From Lentimicrobiaceae bacterium (lineage in GTDB: Bacteria; Bacteroidota; Bacteroidia; Bacteroidales; JALOCA01), in the NCBI GenBank assembly GCA_023227965.1, contig JALOCA010000013.1, positions 1-64,000 of the forward strand: a stretch of DNA of 64,000 nt. The letters run 5' to 3'. The notes beneath the pieces are model-generated. The model did not search any database. It was not told the DNA's origin and saw nothing but the letters and a program-made list of their open reading frames with translations. Both the position numbers and the translations under genes were made by a program. Shown here piece by piece: positions 34,421-42,891 of this stretch (the stretch's first letter is position 1; each line of letters starts with the position of its first letter).

Positions 34421-35242
34421 ATGAGCAACCTGATTACCCGTACACTTACAGGAATAGTATTTGTCGCCCTTATTATCCTATCAGCATTATACAGCACGTT
34501 AGCATTTACTTTGTTGTTTTTTGTATTTACTATTTTAGGAATCAATGAATTTTATAAGCTGGTTGAAAACCATCACTACAAGCCTCTGAGATGGATGGGT
34601 TGCATCGGTGGAGCCTTAATTTTCCTATTGGTTTCGTTTTGTTTTTTGCATATTGTACCCATAAAGCTACTATTTCTTACTCCTACTCCCCTATTTGTGC
34701 TTTTATTTGCCGAGTTGTACCGTAAAAACGAAAATCCGATACAAAATCTGGCGCTGAGCTTTATGGGAATACTCTATGTAGCCGTTCCTTTTGCATTGAT
34801 GGTATCGTTGTTTTATCCGGGTTTCAACTTCACAAACATAAATAATCATATTGTATTGGGCTATTTTCTGCTCGTATGGCTCAACGATACCATGGCATAC
34901 GTTACGGGGATGACACTGGGTCGTACCCGGCTTTTTGAACGAATATCACCCCAAAAAACATGGGAGGGCACGATAGGCGGGGGAGTTTTTTGTCTGGCAG
35001 GCGCATACGTGTTGTCAGTGTTTTTCACGAATATGAATAGCTGGCAATGGATGGTTATGGCTGTTGTGATAGTGGTAACTGCCAACCTTGGCGACCTGAC
35101 TGAATCGCTGTTTAAACGCAGTCTGTTCATAAAAGATTCCGGTACTTTTTTCCCGGGGCATGGGGGTATTCTCGATCGTTTCGATGCCGTTTTCGGCTCA
35201 GTTCCTTTTGTTTTTGCTTATATACATATTATTTTCAGTTAA
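34421..35242 (+). CDS. cdsA: Phosphatidate cytidylyltransferase
   Basis: Makes CDP-diacylglycerol from phosphatidate and CTP at the inner membrane. The 273-residue protein has about eight membrane segments and ends with the family signature ESLFKRSLFIKDSG...FPGHGGILDRFDA, with the catalytic acidic residues. The upstream SPQKTWEGTIGGG motif is also diagnostic. psd, acting further down the same pathway to phosphatidylethanolamine, follows after 54 bp; the intervening enzyme PssA is not in this window. Confidence 0.96.
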   Translation: MSNLITRTLTGIVFVALIILSALYSTLAFTLLFFVFTILGINEFYKLVENHHYKPLRWMGCIGGALIFLLVSFCFLHIVPIKLLFLTPTPLFVLLFAELYRKNENPIQNLALSFMGILYVAVPFALMVSLFYPGFNFTNINNHIVLGYFLLVWLNDTMAYVTGMTLGRTRLFERISPQKTWEGTIGGGVFCLAGAYVLSVFFTNMNSWQWMVMAVVIVVTANLGDLTESLFKRSLFIKDSGTFFPGHGGILDRFDAVFGSVPFVFAYIHIIFS

Positions 35243-35296
35243 TTTCAGAAATTTTTTGCAAATTTGCAGTCTCTTTTTTATCTATAATTCATTTTC

Positions 35297-35959
35297 ATGA
35301 AAATACACAAAGAAGGATATCGCATCATATTGTTTGCCCTGCTTATTATCGTTTCATTATTATTGCTTGTTAATTACACTTTCCCTTCAATAACCCCTAT
35401 TCACTATCTGCTTTATTTAGGCAGTTTAGTTGTATTTATACTCATTGTTCGTTTTTTCCGCAGCCCTGTAGTTTCTGTTGAAATTAATGAAAACCATATT
35501 TTAAGTCCTGCCGATGGCAAAATAGTAGCCATAGAAGAAGTATTTGAATCGGAATATTTTCATGAAAAACGCAAAGTAATATCGGTTTTTATGTCGGTGA
35601 ACAATGTACATGTAAATCGTTATCCACTATCGGGAATTGTGGTTTTTAAGCGCTACCACCCCGGAGCATTCTGGTTTGCCTGGCGGCCAAAATCTTCCAC
35701 TGAAAACGAAAGGACAACAGTGGTTGTGGAAAATAAAGACGGGCAGCAGGTGCTTATACGGCAAATAGCAGGCGGAGTAGCCCGGCGAATTGTATGTTAT
35801 GCAAGAGAAAACGACAATGTACGTCAAGGAGGCGAATTGGGATTTATTAAATTTGGTTCACGGGTTGATGTTTTTCTTCCCCTTACTGCTCAGATTGATA
35901 TTGATCTGAATCAAATAGTTTGGGGTGCAAAAACCATTCTCGGAAGGTTCTCCTCGTAA
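35297..35959 (+). CDS. psd: Phosphatidylserine decarboxylase, short form proenzyme
   Basis: Converts phosphatidylserine to phosphatidylethanolamine. The 220-residue length fits the short archaeal/Bacteroidota form. Two membrane helices are at the N-terminus (about 7-28 and 33-53), followed by SPADGKIVAIEE and the NNVHVNRYPLSG motif. The self-cleavage site is FGSR, with Ser188 as precursor of the pyruvoyl group, in place of LGST in E. coli. It is the last of the rsfS-to-psd run; the Cys-rich peptide gene downstream has its own promoter. Confidence 0.95.
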   Translation: MKIHKEGYRIILFALLIIVSLLLLVNYTFPSITPIHYLLYLGSLVVFILIVRFFRSPVVSVEINENHILSPADGKIVAIEEVFESEYFHEKRKVISVFMSVNNVHVNRYPLSGIVVFKRYHPGAFWFAWRPKSSTENERTTVVVENKDGQQVLIRQIAGGVARRIVCYARENDNVRQGGELGFIKFGSRVDVFLPLTAQIDIDLNQIVWGAKTILGRFSS

Positions 35960-35987
35960 CATTAACATCTTATTAACAATATTTTTC

Positions 35988-36017
35988 TTTGTGGTATTGC
36001 TATTCATTATAAATTTG
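35988..36017 (+). promoter_or_regulatory. Complete Bacteroidota-type promoter of the Cys-rich peptide gene
   Basis: Exact -33 TTTG (35988-35991) and exact -7 TAAATTTG (36010-36017) separated by 18 bp. The ATG follows 28 bp later. It is one of the two best promoter matches in the window. Confidence 0.75.
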
Positions 36018-36045
36018 CTCATTATAAACTTTAATTTTATTCAAC

Positions 36046-36375
36046 ATGAAAAAATTATTTTTCGTTTTATCTCTCGTAGGAGTTTTTGCTATTTCCACAG
36101 TTATTTCTGCACAAAATGCTCCTAAAACACAAAGTCAGAAAGAAGTAAAATCAGAAGTAAAATCAGAAAAGAAAGCTGGTTGCTGCGATAAAGCCAAAGC
36201 TGGTTGCTGTGATAAATCTAAAGCTGGCGCTGTTAAAACCGGAGGTTGCAATCATGATAAAAATGTAAAATGCGATTCTAAAAAATGTTCAAAAGCTTGC
36301 CCAGAACATGCAAAAGCAATGGAAGGCGACGTAAGTAAACCTGTTACAAAAGATAAAACAGGCGAAAAAAAGTAA
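36046..36375 (+). CDS. Small secreted Cys/Lys-rich protein of unknown function
   Basis: A 109-residue precursor with a clear signal peptide (residues 1-22, cleaved after ISA or at QN). The mature part is about one quarter lysine and carries nine cysteines, most in pairs or short spacing: two tandem units KAGCCDKAK and KAGCCDKSK, then GGCNHDKNVKC, KKCSKACPEHAK. I do not recognise a named family. The cysteine and histidine pattern suggests metal binding or redox in the periplasm. It has an excellent promoter and a terminator of its own, which points to an independently and perhaps strongly expressed protein. Confidence 0.75.
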   Translation: MKKLFFVLSLVGVFAISTVISAQNAPKTQSQKEVKSEVKSEKKAGCCDKAKAGCCDKSKAGAVKTGGCNHDKNVKCDSKKCSKACPEHAKAMEGDVSKPVTKDKTGEKK

Positions 36376-36398
36376 ATCTTTCCATAAAGACTTAAGAG

Positions 36399-36427
36399 AA
36401 ATCCCGCTTTACAGTGGGATTTTTTAT
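36399..36427 (+). terminator. Intrinsic terminator of the Cys-rich peptide gene
   Basis: A 9-bp stem with one wobble pair (AAATCCCGC at 36399-36407, GTGGGATTT at 36414-36422), loop TTTACA, then T-run. Confidence 0.85.
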
Positions 36428-36573
36428 TTTATAAAATGAAACCGTTGCAAAAGTTGTGTTTTATTCATTTTCCGACTATGCTCAAAATGACAATCTAACA
36501 GTAATCCGTTGCCAAACACCAAGCATTGTCGAAGTCTGAAAAGGTTCTTGCAACAGAAAATTTTTCTTCAAAC

Positions 36574-37269
36574 TTATAAAAACTTTAACAGGTCAGACAG
36601 GGTAAAAATTTCGTAGGTTGTATTATTAGAATGATTTACATGGTTATAATTAAAAAAAACCTGGTCAATTCCGGCATTTTTTGCCCCAAGGACATCTACA
36701 TCCAAATCGTCGCCCACCATTAAACTTTGCTCGGCAACGGCACCTGTCTGGCGAAAAGCGTAGAAAAAAATACCCGGATCAGGTTTTTTTATTCCCGCAT
36801 CTTCCGAAGTAATGATACAGGTAAAATATTTTCTCAGATCCGATGTCTCCATCTTTTTGTACTGCACCTCTTCAAAACCATTGGTTATGATGTGTAAAAC
36901 ATATTTTTGAGAAAGATATCCCAATGTTTCATGTGTACCCGGAAATACATTATTTTTAAAGGGTAAACGGGCTAAATAGGTATCGGCAAGTCTTGTCGCC
37001 AAAGCAAGGTCATTGATTCCATAATCATTAAGCGCAAGCAAAAATCGCCGGACATGTAATGTTTCCTTCTGTATCTGCCCATTACGATATTGCTCCCACA
37101 ACAAATTGTTGTAATGTTTATACACCTCATAAAAAGGTTCAAAACTTGCGATACCTCGTTGGGGTAATTGTTCAAAAACAAATATCTCACGGAATGTCTG
37201 TGCACTGCTAGTTTCAAAATCCCAAATAGTTTTATCCAGGTCGAAAAAAATATGTTTGTACTGTTTCAT
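36574..37269 (-). CDS. HAD-superfamily hydrolase, YjjG-type nucleotidase
   Basis: A 231-residue phosphatase of the HAD superfamily, nearest in pattern to YjjG, which hydrolyses pyrimidine nucleoside monophosphates. Motif I is FFDLDKTIWDFE with the nucleophile Asp, motif II is HIITNGFEEVQ, and motifs III and IV are KKPDPGIF and MVGDDLDVDVLGAKNAG (core GDDLDVDV). The alpha-helical cap lies between residues about 15 and 90. A TACTTTTG box is 20 bp upstream. It is divergent from the T9SS-exported protein gene. Confidence 0.88.
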   Translation of the reverse strand: MKQYKHIFFDLDKTIWDFETSSAQTFREIFVFEQLPQRGIASFEPFYEVYKHYNNLLWEQYRNGQIQKETLHVRRFLLALNDYGINDLALATRLADTYLARLPFKNNVFPGTHETLGYLSQKYVLHIITNGFEEVQYKKMETSDLRKYFTCIITSEDAGIKKPDPGIFFYAFRQTGAVAEQSLMVGDDLDVDVLGAKNAGIDQVFFNYNHVNHSNNTTYEIFTLSDLLKFL

Positions 37270-37289
37270 GCTCAGTTCAAAATGGGTGG

Positions 37290-37297
37290 CAAAAGTA
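37290..37297 (-). promoter_or_regulatory. -7 box of the HAD gene
   Basis: Minus-strand TACTTTTG, an exact TAnnTTTG match, 20 bp before the ATG at 37269. Confidence 0.5.
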
Positions 37298-37327
37298 GTG
37301 AAGAAATGTTTATAATTGATTTTTACC

Positions 37328-37335
37328 TACTTTTG
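37328..37335 (+). promoter_or_regulatory. -7 box of the T9SS-exported protein gene
   Basis: TACTTTTG on the plus strand, 26 bp before the TTG start at 37362; it is 30 bp from the oppositely directed box of the HAD gene. Confidence 0.45.
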
Positions 37336-37361
37336 CTTTTCTTTTATAATTTTTCTGAAAA

Positions 37362-38645
37362 TTGAAAAAATCATTATTTATTTTCCTATTATTTAGCCCT
37401 TTATTATTGGTTGCGCAGGATACCCTTTTGTATATGCAGTACAATTTGCTTAACTATGGTAATTATACAAGTTACTGTACCACATCGAACAACAACATAA
37501 ATAATAAAGATACTTATCTGCAAACTATTTTTTCATACATCAGACCGGACATTCTTACCGTAAATGAGATGGCAGGGAGCAATACAACTGCCCAGCGTTT
37601 ACTTTACAATACTTTGAATTGCAATGGCACAACCATTTATAGTAAAGCTGATTATGTAAATACAAACGGTTCTGACCTTGTAAGTGCGCTTTACTACAAT
37701 AATCTGAAAATAGGTATTGTAAACCAATATACCATACCTACAACCTACCGCGATATCTTAATTTATAAGCTTTTTTACAAATCGCCACAACTTGCCGTTA
37801 ATCACGATACCATTTTTTTTGTAGTGATTGCCGCCCATCTTAAAGCAGGAAGTAGCACTTCTGACATGCAGGAACGAGCATTCGAAACCACTGCTCTCAT
37901 GAATTACCTTGGAAGCCATTCTTTACATGCCAATCGAATTGTATCGGGTGATTTTAATTTGTACGGAGTTTCGGAACAGGCTTACCAGAATCTTATTAAC
38001 CATTCAAACACCAACATACGTTTTTACGATCCTGTTAATAAGGCGGGCGAATGGAATGGAAATTCATTTTATGCTCCTTACCACACACAATCTACACATA
38101 CCTATTCCAATGATTGTTTTGCATCAGGCGGGCTGGACGACCGTTTTGATTTTATCCTGGTTTCGCAAAGCATAATGAACGGCATCCAACAAGTGCAATG
38201 TCTTCCACAAACATACAAAGCCATCGGAAACGACGGGCTGCATTTCAACGATGCTATAATTGATTATCCCGTAAATAACAATGTTCCTTCTAATGTACTG
38301 GATGCGCTGTACAACATGTCGGACCATCTCCCAGTTACTATGAAGATTAAAATCAATCCCCCAGGAACAGGTATTGATAATCCACGAGAAATTAATTCCT
38401 TTGGGATTAATTTTTCAAACCCCGTACAAGAATCATTGTCTATTAAAATACAAACTCCTTCTACCCGGCAACTCGAAATAAAAATTCTTGCCATTACCGG
38501 TCAGGAATTTTTTACAAAAAAAACCAATGCAAACCCAGGAGAAAACCTGCTTATTTTTTCGGTAAGCAGCCTTAAAAAGGGTATTTACCTTCTAAAGGTT
38601 TCCGATGGCAGAAATATACTGGTTAAAAAATTGGTAAAAGAATAA
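37362..38645 (+). CDS. Endonuclease/exonuclease/phosphatase-fold protein with type IX secretion signal
   Basis: A 427-residue extracellular protein. The signal peptide (MKKSLFIFLLFSPLLL, cleaved near VAQ) exists only if the TTG at 37362 is the start. The central part resembles the endonuclease/exonuclease/phosphatase fold: RPDILTVNEM near residue 55-65, VIAAHLKAGSS, SGDFNLYG, and the closing MSDHLPVTMKI with the catalytic Asp-His. The last 75 residues are a type A T9SS sorting domain (FSNPVQESLSI, LKILAITGQ-like strand, KKGIYLLKVSDG, KKLVKE). It is thus probably a surface or secreted nuclease or phosphoesterase; substrate unknown. Confidence 0.85.
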   Translation: MKKSLFIFLLFSPLLLVAQDTLLYMQYNLLNYGNYTSYCTTSNNNINNKDTYLQTIFSYIRPDILTVNEMAGSNTTAQRLLYNTLNCNGTTIYSKADYVNTNGSDLVSALYYNNLKIGIVNQYTIPTTYRDILIYKLFYKSPQLAVNHDTIFFVVIAAHLKAGSSTSDMQERAFETTALMNYLGSHSLHANRIVSGDFNLYGVSEQAYQNLINHSNTNIRFYDPVNKAGEWNGNSFYAPYHTQSTHTYSNDCFASGGLDDRFDFILVSQSIMNGIQQVQCLPQTYKAIGNDGLHFNDAIIDYPVNNNVPSNVLDALYNMSDHLPVTMKIKINPPGTGIDNPREINSFGINFSNPVQESLSIKIQTPSTRQLEIKILAITGQEFFTKKTNANPGENLLIFSVSSLKKGIYLLKVSDGRNILVKKLVKE

Positions 38646-38672
38646 TACCTGGTAATAATTTATAAACATATA

Positions 38673-39206
38673 TTATTCATTCTTATGATTTTCCTCAGAA
38701 TACCAACCTGCATACATCATGTAGCTGTTGGCAATACGTTGCACCTGTTCTTCGAGGAAACTGTCATTTATTGATTTTACTTTTTTTGCCGGAACGCCGG
38801 CATACACACTTCCGCTTTCCACAATAGTATTCTCAAGCACCACTGCTCCGGCAGCTATTACCGAATTACTATGTATAACTGCATGGTCCATAATTATTGC
38901 GCCCATTCCAACAAGTACATTGTCGTGGATAGTACACCCGTGGATGATGGCTCGGTGTGCAATGGAAACATTGTTTCCAATAGTTACAGATGCTTTCTGG
39001 TACGTACAATGGATGATGGCTCCGTCCTGAATATTTACATTATTGCCGATGCGAATCGAATGTACATCGCCTCTTATCACCGCATTAAACCACACACTAC
39101 AGTCTTCACCCATAACAATATCACCTATTAATGTCGCATTGTCGGCAAACCAACAATTGTTTCCATAAACAGGCAAAGTCCCTTTTATAGCCTTAATTAA
39201 TGCCAT
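38673..39206 (-). CDS. Gamma-carbonic-anhydrase-like hexapeptide-repeat protein
   Basis: A 177-residue left-handed beta-helix protein of the gamma-class carbonic anhydrase/YrdA group. Hexapeptide repeats run through residues 20-140 (SVWFNAVIRGDVHSIRIG, core VIRGD). The metal-binding histidines typical of the family are in IIHCTYQ and in SIAHRAIIHGC. ATG start. Members often bind zinc, but many bacterial ones lack measurable carbonic anhydrase activity, so the reaction is uncertain. It converges with the preceding nuclease-fold gene and lies far from the next gene upstream. Confidence 0.88.
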   Translation of the reverse strand: MALIKAIKGTLPVYGNNCWFADNATLIGDIVMGEDCSVWFNAVIRGDVHSIRIGNNVNIQDGAIIHCTYQKASVTIGNNVSIAHRAIIHGCTIHDNVLVGMGAIIMDHAVIHSNSVIAAGAVVLENTIVESGSVYAGVPAKKVKSINDSFLEEQVQRIANSYMMYAGWYSEENHKNE

Positions 39207-39814
39207 ATTTGCTATTATTTGATAACATTACTTTTATAAAATAACAACCGATATTTATATAATGTTTGATTAAACTTCCAAAGTTTCAATTTCTGTAAAA
39301 AAGTATCAAGTTTTAAATTTATAACTAAGATTTAATCAAGTTTTTACTGTAAAAACAATTAATTAAGCTAAATATTTTAATAGAACAGACTATACTTGCC
39401 TTCGCTTCTTCTTCAGGCTTAGTATCTGACCATTTTTTGATAAAACGGTAATAAATAATAAAAACTAAAATTTATTGTATAATTGAATTTGAATAATTTA
39501 AGAATAGGATACGGATTTTTGCTGATGTAACAGATTTTAATTCTGATAAGTTAGAATGATTTTCAGATATATCCGTTCTTATTATTCATGTTTGCATGAA
39601 TAAAATCAGTCTTAAATTTATTTATAATTATTAGCGTTTATCCGCTTAAATTGTGAAAATCCGTGTTCAATTTTTTTCTGATATATGGCATTCTATTTGT
39701 CCAATTGCGCTTACGTTATTGAGAAAAATTTTTAAAAAAAAGAACCATTGCCAAGGAGAAAATTTATCCTACATTAGCAGTCTTCAATTATAGTTTTCTC
39801 AGAAAATTTAGCAA
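39207..39814. other. Long AT-rich intergenic region with a hairpin and repeat-like phrase
   Basis: 608 bp without an intact gene. A perfect 9-bp stem with a TTTG loop is at 39582-39603 and has no T-run on either side. Around 39500-39675 the text has the feel of a decayed short dispersed repeat with phrases such as GCGTTTATCCGC and AATCCGTGTTCAA, which I associate with intergenic repeats in environmental Bacteroidota genomes. On the minus strand about 39391-39447 a short open stretch reads RFIKKWSDTKPEEEAKAS without a start, possibly a remnant. Confidence 0.35.
39582..39603. repeat. Perfect 9-bp inverted repeat (hairpin)
   Basis: TTATTCATG and CATGAATAA flank a TTTG loop. It is not followed by a T-run on either strand, so it is not a simple terminator. 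Role unknown. Confidence 0.55.
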
Positions 39815-42094
39815 ATGAAAAACATTGTATGTGCACTATTTGTGATGATTCTATCTGTTTTTTTGTCTTTTGGACAAAAAAATAACATCCTGGCTTTGAT
39901 ACCTCAGCCAAAGACTTTTATACAAAAAAATGGAAGTTTTAAAATCAAAGCCACTTTACAGATATTTACAGAAAACGGGCAACCTCAAAATACCAAATCG
40001 GCAAAACTATTTCTGGATCAGGTAAATTTGGGGTATGGTATCAAAGGAAATGTAAATAATAAAGAATCACAACATTCCGCCATTTTATTGAAAACCAACC
40101 CAGACAGCAACTATCGGGCTGAAGGTTACCATCTGACGGTAGAAAAGAAGAAAATAACCATTGAAGGATCGCCGCAGGGAGTTTTCTACGGGCTGCAAAC
40201 TTTAGCTCAACTGGTGCAGCAAAACCAGAAAAAATTATCCGTACCTTGTTGCGAAATCATTGATTATCCTGAATTTTCGTGGCGTGGAATGCACCTCGAC
40301 GTCAGCAGGCACTTTTTCCCGCTAAGTTTTATCAAAAAATACATTGACTACCTTTCCATGTACAAAATGAATACCTTCCACTGGCATCTTACGGATGACC
40401 AGGGTTGGCGGATTGAAATAAAAAAGTATCCCAAACTTACGCAAACCGGGGCATGGAGAAATTACACGTTGAATGGTCATTACAGCACAATGCCCCAACA
40501 ATTTGATTCTACACGTTATGGCGGTTTTTATACACAGGAAGAAATCCGCGAAGTAGTTGACTATGCCCAAAAACGTTTTGTTACCATCGTTCCGGAAATA
40601 GAAATGCCAGGGCATGCGCTTGCTGCATTGAGTGCTTACCCGGAACTTTCCTGTAGCGGTGGGCATTTTGAAGTTATTGGAAACTGGGGCGTTTTTGAAG
40701 ATGTTTTTTGTACCAAAGAAGAAACATTCACTTTTTTGCAGGATGTGCTTTCCGAAGTAATGGATTTATTTCCGGGAAAATACATACATATTGGCGGCGA
40801 TGAATGTCCTAAGGAACGGTGGAAAAAATGCCCGGTATGTCAGCAAAGAATAAAAGACGAAGGGTTAAAAGACGAAAATAAACTGCAAAGTTATTTTATT
40901 GCAAGAATAGAAAAGTTTGTAAATTCCAAAAGCCGCTCCATAATCGGGTGGGACGAGATATTGGAAGGCGGGCTTGCGCCAAATGCAACGGTGATGTCGT
41001 GGCGCGGAACTGAAGGCGGTTTAGCAGCAGCAAAGCTGAAACACAACGTGGTAATGGCGCCAGGCTCTCATTGTTATTTTGATTATTATCAAGGTAATCC
41101 TAAATTTGAGCCTTTGGCAATAGGCGGATTTATCCCTGTGGAAAAAGTTTATCAGTTTGATCCGATTCCCGCAGGCTTAAATCCGGAAGAAAATAAATAC
41201 ATACTCGGTGGCCAGGCAAATGTTTGGACAGAATACATTCCCGATGGCAAACAAGTAGAATACATGATTTTTCCACGTATGTGCGCCCTTTCCGAAGCAT
41301 TGTGGACTTACCCTCAAAATAGGGATTTTGAATCGTTCAAAAAAAGACTTTTATCCCATCTGAAATTATATGATCATTTGAATATCAATTATTCAAAAGC
41401 GATGTTTGCATTAAAGTTCCAGGTTTCTAAAGGAAAAGCTCCGCTGACGGTTACTCTGGCAGGGGAGCCGGGAATTGAAATCAGGTATAATACGGATGGT
41501 TCGGAGCTGACAGGAAAAACTATCCTGTATTCTTCTCCAATTTCCATTTCCAAAACTTGTTTGTTGCAGGCAGGTAATTTTTCCGGAGGAAAGTTATGCA
41601 GCCCGGTTTTAAGCCAGCAGTTTTATGTAAATCCGGCTACCGGAAAAAACGTAACCTTAACCTATCCTCCTCACGAAAATTATAATGTTGGCGGAGCAGC
41701 TACCCTTACCGATGGAATTTTGGGTAGAATTCCCTGGTATGGTGGCGAATGGTTAGGCTTTAATGGAAAAAACTGCGAAGCAATTCTTGATCTGGAAAAA
41801 ACAACAAAAATTTCCAAAGTCATTGTGGATGTTTTAAATGCAGAAAGTAGTTGGATCTATCTGCCTAAAAGCATCGAAGTTTTTATTTCACCGGATGGTG
41901 TTAATTTTACTTCTGTAAAAAAAATTTCCGAAAAGGAAATAGTGGAAATGCAGCGTAAAATGATTTTGGAAACCGATGGTTTACAAACAAGATATCTGAA
42001 AATTGTAGTGGAAAACAACGGAAAAATTCCGGATGGGAAACCTGGTGCCGGTTACGACGCTTGGTTGTTTGTGGACGAAATTTTGGTAGAATAA
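39815..42094 (+). CDS. Secreted GH20 beta-N-acetylhexosaminidase
   Basis: A 759-residue exported enzyme that removes terminal beta-linked GlcNAc or GalNAc from chitin fragments, glycoproteins or peptidoglycan. It has a signal peptide (1-20, near SFGQ), a GH20b domain (about 30-145), and the GH20 barrel (about 150-500) with the catalytic Asp329-Glu330 in HIGGDECPK and the RGMHLDVSRHFF and HWHLTDDQGWR motifs. After the barrel come a chitobiase C-terminal-like sandwich (about 530-600) and a discoidin (F5/8 type C)-like domain to the end. No T9SS tail is visible, so it is likely periplasmic or on the outer membrane. Confidence 0.94.
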   Translation: MKNIVCALFVMILSVFLSFGQKNNILALIPQPKTFIQKNGSFKIKATLQIFTENGQPQNTKSAKLFLDQVNLGYGIKGNVNNKESQHSAILLKTNPDSNYRAEGYHLTVEKKKITIEGSPQGVFYGLQTLAQLVQQNQKKLSVPCCEIIDYPEFSWRGMHLDVSRHFFPLSFIKKYIDYLSMYKMNTFHWHLTDDQGWRIEIKKYPKLTQTGAWRNYTLNGHYSTMPQQFDSTRYGGFYTQEEIREVVDYAQKRFVTIVPEIEMPGHALAALSAYPELSCSGGHFEVIGNWGVFEDVFCTKEETFTFLQDVLSEVMDLFPGKYIHIGGDECPKERWKKCPVCQQRIKDEGLKDENKLQSYFIARIEKFVNSKSRSIIGWDEILEGGLAPNATVMSWRGTEGGLAAAKLKHNVVMAPGSHCYFDYYQGNPKFEPLAIGGFIPVEKVYQFDPIPAGLNPEENKYILGGQANVWTEYIPDGKQVEYMIFPRMCALSEALWTYPQNRDFESFKKRLLSHLKLYDHLNINYSKAMFALKFQVSKGKAPLTVTLAGEPGIEIRYNTDGSELTGKTILYSSPISISKTCLLQAGNFSGGKLCSPVLSQQFYVNPATGKNVTLTYPPHENYNVGGAATLTDGILGRIPWYGGEWLGFNGKNCEAILDLEKTTKISKVIVDVLNAESSWIYLPKSIEVFISPDGVNFTSVKKISEKEIVEMQRKMILETDGLQTRYLKIVVENNGKIPDGKPGAGYDAWLFVDEILVE

Positions 42095-42103
42095 ACCGTT
42101 TCG

Positions 42104-42850
42104 CTAAAGTGTAGAATTCAATAATTTTCCTGAATTCAGCAACTTTTCCACATATTTTTCCCTCAGAGCGATTTCCAGAACATGCATGTAATTAAAATTA
42201 TGCATATCCGTGCCTAAGAAATCTACCAGACCTTTGTCAACAAGTTTTTCTGCAATTTTTTTAACAGTAGCATTGTAGTATCCCCCCAGCGAAATAGTAT
42301 TTATTTGCAGAAAAACGCCTCTCTCCTTTAACTCCTGGAATTTATCCAACTCGTTAAACCAATAGGAATACCGTTCAATATGAGCAAGAATCACCTTATA
42401 GCCGTCAATTTGCAAATCGAAAATAAATTGTTTCAGGTTGGGATGGGAATTATAATAGGAAAGCTCCACAAGAACATAATTATTTCCAAAAGTCATCAAC
42501 TTGCCATTTTTGTATTTTTCCTCAAAACGATCATCCATAAGATATTCGGCAGCAGCTTCAATAATTATAGGAATTCCAGCGTCTTTTACACCTTTTTTTA
42601 CTTTTTCCAGCCCATTAAGAATAATTTCAGGGGTATTAGTAAAAAACTCTCCTTGAATATGTGGGGTGGTAATCAGTTTGCGGAAGCCCAGTTGGCTCAT
42701 CCTTCGTATCAGGTCAACGGACTCTTCCAAGGTTTTCACCCCGTCGTCTATTCCCGGAATGAGGTGTGAGTGCATATCAACTCCCAGCAACCCCATGTCA
42801 AGCGGCTGCGTTAACTTTTTCTCCTTAAACAGATTGTTCAGTAAATTCAT
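42104..42850 (-). CDS. CpsB/CapC-type PHP-domain tyrosine-protein phosphatase
   Basis: A 248-residue metal-dependent phosphatase of the PHP superfamily. CpsB/CapC enzymes dephosphorylate the tyrosine kinase that drives capsule or exopolysaccharide export. The first PHP motif is VDMHSHLIPGIDDG at about residues 24-37; others are TTPHIQ, VLAHIERY and LGTDMHN. It is the last gene of the five-gene minus-strand polysaccharide set, 41 bp after rfbB, which supports a regulatory role in that pathway. The kinase and Wza/Wzc-type genes are not in the window. Confidence 0.88.
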   Translation of the reverse strand: MNLLNNLFKEKKLTQPLDMGLLGVDMHSHLIPGIDDGVKTLEESVDLIRRMSQLGFRKLITTPHIQGEFFTNTPEIILNGLEKVKKGVKDAGIPIIIEAAAEYLMDDRFEEKYKNGKLMTFGNNYVLVELSYYNSHPNLKQFIFDLQIDGYKVILAHIERYSYWFNELDKFQELKERGVFLQINTISLGGYYNATVKKIAEKLVDKGLVDFLGTDMHNFNYMHVLEIALREKYVEKLLNSGKLLNSTL

Positions 42851-42891
42851 TATCTTATGGTGTGTCCTCGCTCAACTTGTACTGTAATAAA

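Noticed and set aside
36046..36375. Metallothionein
   Set aside because: The protein is exported and its Cys spacing does not match the known bacterial metallothionein (SmtA) pattern; only metal binding in general is plausible.
42104..42850. PHP protein as histidinol phosphatase or DNA polymerase domain
   Set aside because: Motif order and place in the polysaccharide operon fit CpsB/CapC better.
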